A DNA stretch of 64,000 bases, from the NCBI GenBank assembly GCA_947179485.1, contig OX359245.1, positions 23,609,067 through 23,673,066 of the forward strand, given 5' to 3'. Under the pieces are notes generated by a model. It searched no databases. It worked only from the letters and a program-made list of their open reading frames with translations, and was not told the DNA's origin. The stretch is from Allacma fusca. Taxonomy: Eukaryota; Arthropoda; Collembola; Symphypleona; Sminthuridae. This document shows, piece by piece, positions 58,626-64,000 of this stretch. Within the stretch, counting starts at the first letter, position 1, and each line of letters begins with the position of its first letter. Both the position numbers and the translations under genes were made by a program.

Positions 58626-59887
58626 TTCATTGGCTGCCTGTAATAAATAACCAGCTAGGCCTTTCATTACAACGGTGAAAGTTCATAAAAGATGAATTCT
58701 TCAGGTAAGCACTTACTATGCCCGGGATATACAAACCAATTATAAATAGTTAAATTGCAATGACTCCTTATTATGCTTGATTGTTGAATTATATATTTTT
58801 TCACTTAGGAGTCCTGATTTGGGATGGTATTATCTGGGCACCCTAGTTGAATACCGTATAATCTAGCTCAAAATTGTTTATCGTGTGGACTATAACATTC
58901 AATCAACAGCAGATCACGATGTTAATAAGGTTATACAGGCTTAGAAAAAAGTTTTATACATACAGGGTGGACCATAACTAAGAATCATAAAATTTATATA
59001 AATCCACAGTATAAAGAGTAGTTCACATGTAGGTGCGAATTCAGGTCTCTGCGTCATGCGCTTCGATACAGCGATGACAAAATATTTTGATTGATGCTAT
59101 TGGCAGTTTAACGCATGAAGCGTCGCATAATCGGACAGTTCACATGTAAGATGCGATTACTATATGCACTATGAGGAACTTAAAAATCACTCCATTAATT
59201 TAACAACAATGGCACCTACAAGATTTAGATCCAAGAAGTTTTTAAAGCTTTTGCTATTTACGATAGCTGCTTTGCATTCCAGTGAAACATTTTCTGGGCG
59301 AGTTAAAAAGAAGCGGCGCTTTTGGGTTCGACCTTATATCAAGATGAGAAAGGAGCGAGGAGACTTTTATATTACAGTAAGAAAAAATATTTGGACTTCA
59401 GACCTCTTAACTGCAAGATTTTTCACACCGAAATATTTTAGAATCCAGATATGCTGTCCGACCGAGAATTTTATTTTGAGACATTTCGAATGACCCCGGA
59501 AACGTTTGAAGATCTGCTTAATCTTTTTGGACCACGATTTGTAAAATTGGATTCTGTTGGGGATTTAAATTATTGATGGCAAGTTCTTTCGGATTCCTGC
59601 TCCACCTAATTCGAGAAGTCGTTATTAAAACTATAAGGGATATGTTTCTTGTAATACTAGCAATTTATGATGCTAATGACAATTTTACAATGTTTAACTC
59701 TGGTGCTTCTGGCTCGGAAATCGACGGCGGTGTTTTCCGTGGGAGTGAAATGGGAAAACGAATTTTGCAAAACAGAATTCCAGTACCACGACCGCAGGCA
59801 ATCAATGGAATAGATGAAGATATTCCTTATTGCGTTGTTGGGGATGAAGCATTGCCTCTCTCACTTAATCTAATGAGACCATTTCCT

Positions 59888-62800
59888 CCAACCTGCTGAT
59901 GGCCGGAATACCAGAACGATCAGATGAAACTAATGATGAATTCCTATCAAAAGTGAACCAGGTAATAAAGACAGATATGGAGCTTAAGGGTGTAGAAATA
60001 GATGTAGTGCAAAGAACGGGACACAAAAGGGGAAGAGACCAAGAAACATCCAAGTAAGATTCACAACCCAATCATCCAGGAACAAAGTCTGGGAAGCCAG
60101 GAGAAAGGCAAAAACATTTACATCAATCCGGATGACCCACCAAGAGTGGCCGAAAGGAAATACAACATGCGTATGGAGCGGCGAGCAAGACAGCAACACC
60201 CAGGAGATCAAAACAACATTAAATGAGGAGATGGTCAGCCCTTGCAACGGTCGGATGTACATAATATAATATATTGGAATGGGAGAGGACAAATTCTTAC
60301 AGTAAGATGCAATTTTTAATTGATAAGGACCCGGACATTTTTTGTCTCAGAGACATGGATAAAGGAATCCAGTAATTTTAAGATTGGCTACATTTGTATA
60401 AACTATAACACTGTAAATATATTTGGGACTGAATCGACAGGGCGAAGTAGCAGTGGGATAATGTTAGGCTTTAAGAAAGGAAAAGCTTGTGAAATATTAG
60501 AGAGAAATGAAATTTTTTGTATTATTAAGGCTAATAACAATAAACCGATTCACATTATTTTTGTATAACTGCCACCTAAAAGAGAATTGGACGTAAAGTG
60601 TGAGCTATTTATAGACAACAGAGGCAAACATACAATTCAGATATGATAGTAATGGGTGACTTAAATGCTCGCGTTGGACAGGCCCAGTCACAATTACACG
60701 TAGCGACCCATAACATAAAACCAAATAGAGAGAATAAGGACCATAAGTTAAACACGAGAGGAAAGTATGTTACAAACTTACTTGATGACAACAATTTTAT
60801 TATACTCAATGGCAGAACTAATTCTGACTCAAAAGGAATCTGATCACATGACCGTGCACATAACAATTGACTAACATGTAAAAATTCAACATAATAAGGT
60901 TGCATGCAATAAGATACATTGGTACAAGGGAGACGCCAACAAATTCAGAAAAACACTGTTAGAATCTGAAAATACACTAGAACCAAACGAACGTAGCTTT
61001 GCGAGTGTTAATGCTATTATAGGAGTAGCAGCTCAGAAAGCAGGAATGTTATTTAACGGTTTTCATTATACAAACAATGTAGTCCAGGCGCAGTGGTTTG
61101 ACACCGAATGCAAAACCAAGAAATCAGTTGTTAAAAAGGCAATCAGATCGGTACGAAAGTCAACAGGAATCCACAATGATATTAATTTTAGTCAGAAGCT
61201 TGCACACCTGAATAAAGCTAAAAGGGAATACAGTCTAATATGTAGAGAAAAGCGAAATGGCTACTACTGTAAATTAAGAGTAAATATAAATAATTCCAAA
61301 GGGTCTGCTGATTTCTGGAAATCTCTAAATAAATTCAGGAATAGCAAATACATAAATATTTCAAACAACATTACTGAGAATGAATGGCAACAGCACTACA
61401 AGTGCATATACGAAAGACCAAATGAAGTTGTAAATGAACTATGTACTGATGCAGAGGACAATGCTAGCGAAGCCTATAACGACATAGAAAGAAATGTAAA
61501 TGCGTATATACTAGACAGTGCTTTCACTGTAGCTGAGGTAAAAGAAGCGATTAAGTCTTTGGCTAATAACAAGGCAGTAGGTGCGGATGGAATCCCCAAA
61601 GTTTATAAACACTTATCAGATTACTTATTAGACTCTTACGGAATATTTAAAAAGCGTAACTACTATTAGAATTCCATAGTACTGGGGAAATAATAACCTA
61701 TCTACAAAAAAGGTGGCATAAATGAGGTCAAAAACTATCGTCCAATTAGCCTACTCAACACAATAACTAAATTATTCACGTGTATTCTCTCAAGTAGATT
61801 AAGTGTCTTCTGTCGTGTAGCAAATGTGTTATCTGACAATCAAGCTGCGTATAGGAAAGGCCGAGGATGCATGGAGCATGTATTCGCACTATACTCAATG
61901 ATAGCAAACAGACTGCAGCTAAGGAAAGGAAAGTTATATGTACTGTTCGTGGATCTCTCATAAGCATTTGACTCCATCACACACAGTAAGCTCTGGAGTT
62001 AACTAAAAATGGCAGGAATAAGCGCAAAATGTATACATAGAATAATGGAGTTATATAAATGTGCAAAAACTAAAATCCGAACCGAAAATGGGTACACAGA
62101 TTATATAACCATTCTTTCGGTAGTTTTGCAAGGGGCAACACTTTCTCCACTACTTTTTAATATATACATAGACGAAATTTTTAAACTGTTAAAAAATAGT
62201 AAGATTACAGGCAGCAAAATGTGGCTCATTGAAATATTAATCTTAATGTATGCAGATGATATGGTGATACTTGCAACTACCAAAGGAGAGCTGCAAAAGC
62301 AAATTAATGTTCTAAGACACTACCTTGAAAAAAATAACTTGCACGTGAACCTGACAAAGACTAAGATAATGATAATCCGGGGAGATCACAAATTAAGTCG
62401 ACGAGAAAATTTTGTATGGGGGGACACTGACATTGAGATAGTAGACAACTATGTATACTTGTGGGTGCCTTTTCACTGTACAGGATGCGTCAAACTTGCT
62501 AAGGAGCACGTTATCAAAAACAGCACTAAGCCAACTGATAACGATTCTGTGTAAAACTCATACACATAATATAGAGGTTCATATAAAAATGTTTCATGCT
62601 TTAGTTAGCTCCGTGCTACTGTATTTTGCACCGATATGGTCTCTTAAATATATTGACTAACTTGAATCTCTCCAAACAAAGTTTTTAAGAACAATCTTCC
62701 ACGCTCCCAATATAATTCCAGACTACGAAACGGGAATGAATAGCATTTAGGCTCTTGTGTTCAAAGCAACTCTTAAACTACTAAAGAGAACACTGAATAA

Positions 62801-63530
62801 ACCAAAAGAAGCTATTAGTTTCAACTGTTACAATGAAATGCAAAGAAACACAATAAATACAACTGGCTTGATAGTGTAAAGAATATGTTTCTAGAAGCTA
62901 AAATGACGACCGAATTCCATGAAATAAGCAAGGACTTCCTGAATAGGAATATTAATGTACTCATAGCCAAAATACAACCAGTGGCTGGTAAATAATGATG
63001 TACAACGCATGCTAGAAAAGAACTCTCAATTTAGCAAAATGAAGAATAACATTAATTTGAGTAACTATTTTAACATAGGACTAAGCTGGAATATAATTCG
63101 ACTTATACTAGGCGTAAGAATTGGATCACCATATTTAAGTGTTTAAGGTAAAATAATTAAACTAAACGCAATTAGAAAAATATGGAAAATAGACAAAACT
63201 AGTAAATGTGAATTATGCAACAAAAACGAAGACGAAGACAGCTTTCATGTGATGTTTGTATGCCCACACTATAAAGGGGGCAGACATTTAATAAGTGAAC
63301 ACAAACGGGAAAGCAATCGGGGAAATTACATTGTGAACATGTTTAAAAGTGAAATGTCTGCAAGTGAGTACTTAAAACTATACTCTTTCTGGTGCCACGT
63401 AGCTAAAGTACGAGAACTGTATTTTAATTTAATTGACTAATTTAGATAAGGGAAAAATTAATGAATGTAAACGTTTACGGTTGTAAGGCTTTGACCAAGT
63501 ATCGAGTTGAATAAATTATTATTATTATAT
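59888..63530 (+). mobile_element. Jockey-superfamily LINE with (ATT)n tail, in the Harbinger gene
   Basis: Starts within the Harbinger coding region after ATTTCCT (about 59887) and ends gttgaataaattattattattat (63530). ORF1 end: SDETNDEFLSKVNQVIKTD (59920). Endonuclease traces: SETWIKESSNFKIG (60350) and MGDLNARVGQAQS (60652), the GDLNA motif of APE endonucleases. RT: ANNKAVGADGIPKVYKHL (61562), RPISLLNTITKLFT (61738), SDNQAAYRKGRGCMEHVF (61837), VLFVDLS (61940), VLQGATLSPLLFNIYIDEIF (62127) and MYADDMVILATT (62247). C-terminal knuckle CELCNKNEDEDSFHVMFVCPH (63208-63270, quoted in two parts: CELCN and HVMFVCPH). No clear TSD. Confidence 0.85.
61046..63440 (+). pseudogene. LINE reverse transcriptase and zinc-knuckle tail, several frame breaks
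   Basis: Longest intact parts are 61046-61669 (endonuclease-RT linker and RT start) and 62009-62554 (RT palm, with the YADD catalytic pair intact and the QGATLSPLLFN strand). A stop replaces the residue after VLFVDLS in the first catalytic motif region. The tail at 63249-63440 follows a CCHC-like knuckle. Intact palm with few changes suggests this is one of the younger LINE copies in the window. Confidence 0.8.
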
Positions 63531-63912
63531 ATAATTCACATGTTGCCCGAAAACGCTTTGATGGTTATAATGTCTGCTTAGTGTTACACGACTTTGAACT
63601 TTCCAAAGCATAGACTAAACGGTAATTTATATGACAGTACAGGTATCGCGTAATTAAAGGTTACCTAAACATGAATACTTATTAAATCCTAGCCTATACT
63701 GTCCACCTGGGTTTGTGTATATTGAGTATATCTCGTCTGAAGAAGTTACTGAAGGAGCTTGGATAAATAGTGCATCAAACATGCTTAATTTGTGTAGGCA
63801 AGGATCGAATAACTACATGAAGGAGTCTGCTAAAATTAGGGAAGCTCTAATTATTTTGATTCAACTGGTAGCGTTCCTTGGCAGAATGAAAAAATTGTTG
63901 ATTATTAGGTTA

Positions 63913-64000
63913 GAAAATACTATTTATACTTATCTGTATTTAACATCTATCCACGAACAAGTAAACCTATTAATACTCATTACTCATTTGTCATTTACTC
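63913..64000. other. Window edge, AT-rich
   Basis: Sequence after the Harbinger transposase stop; may include the right tip, not recognised before the window ends. Confidence 0.3.

Larger units (their letters stand above)
52676..58845 (+). mobile_element. hAT element (copy 2), TAGGGTGCCCAG family, holding a LINE and another hAT
   Basis: 6170 bp including insertions. TSD GTTGGATA/GTTGAATA (52668-52675 and 58846-58853, one mismatch). Tips TAGGGTACCCAGAAG and, reverse-complemented, TAGGGTGCCCAGATAA. Own sequence before insertions is about 1.9 kb. A decayed transposase start is visible at 53165-53450: KCKRGKHFWCSIC and TNGGISDFKDHIS (BED-finger region), then YHGVKHYQSF and a PDSKIVG-like end. 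It matches copy 1 at 34.3-39.7 kb. Confidence 0.9.
58965..63912 (+). mobile_element. PIF/Harbinger transposon, split by a LINE
   Basis: Transposase pieces lie at 59164-59885 and 63538-63912 on the plus strand, with the LINE between. A possible left tip, gggtggaccataactaag, is at 58967; the right end lies beyond or near the window end, so borders are uncertain. Its transposase is described separately. Confidence 0.7.
59164..63912 (+). pseudogene. Harbinger (HARBI1-like) transposase, broken
   Basis: N-terminal part 59290-59570: KKKRRFWVRPYIKMRKERGD, then FRMTPETFEDLLNLFGPRF after a frame change. Catalytic (DDE_Tnp_4) part 59640-59890: LAIYDANDNFTMFNSG (first Asp in DAN), GSEIDGGVFRGSEMGKRIL, PYCVVGDEALPLSLNLMRPFP (second Asp in GDEA). 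After the LINE: PENALMVIMSA (63548) and a C-terminal tail, CPPGFVYIE with SNNYMKESAKIREALI and SVPWQNEKIVDY (63700-63910). About 50 residues, where the final catalytic Glu should lie, are missing at the LINE junction. Frameshifts are present. Confidence 0.82.

Overview
This is an AT-rich piece of a eukaryotic nuclear genome, almost certainly animal and most likely arthropod (probably insect; order not resolved). Two host genes have clean GT-AG exon structure: an MSL1 homologue (PEHE-domain scaffold of the MSL histone H4K16 acetyltransferase complex, + strand, 12824-16468) and a TspanC8-type tetraspanin (+ strand, 44443-50979). The tetraspanin carries two paralogous 117-nt exons (5a, 5b) in the same phase, either of which can complete the protein. 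A third gene, a DUF4806-domain gene (31677-33786), keeps its splice sites but has a frameshift and three in-frame TGA codons and is read as a pseudogene. No bacterial-type operons, rRNA, functional tRNA or CRISPR are present.

The rest is mostly nested transposable elements. Left part: a broken Ty3/gypsy pol (2.7-5.4 kb) split by a tRNA-derived SINE with a 16-bp target-site duplication (TSD); an unassigned Asn/Ser-rich minus-strand reading region (6.9-8.4 kb) and a ~160-bp tandem repeat; a hAT element (9088-10049); and a foldback element that is nearly one long palindrome (10101-10967). Between the MSL1 gene and 31.3 kb lie a hAT element (18072-19894) and a DIRS-like tyrosine-recombinase retrotransposon broken by a hAT-like element, an R2-like LINE fragment, a large decayed hAT with a recognisable transposase, and a short hAT. 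At 34.3-39.7 kb there is a four-level nest (hAT in hAT in hAT, with a Harbinger-type element inside). A piggyBac-like element (39917-42856, TTAA flanks) carries a 137-bp minisatellite. A 2.1-kb hAT sits in the tetraspanin intron between the alternative exons. From 52.7 kb to the end there is a hAT holding a Jockey-type LINE and another hAT, and a PIF/Harbinger transposase gene split by a second LINE.

The most striking pattern is that many hAT-like elements here have short terminal inverted repeats, 8-bp TSDs and then 100-300 bp of degenerate short repeats at both ends, each family with its own word (for example GGGCATTTTCGGCAT, CTAGACTTGACTAG, CGGATCGGAT, AACGGTTA, CGATATATCG, ATTCAGTTCAG, CCCGGGAC). 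TSDs were found by reading the flanks, so those element borders are well supported; superfamily names rest on TSD length, terminal bases and, in some cases, decayed transposase domains.
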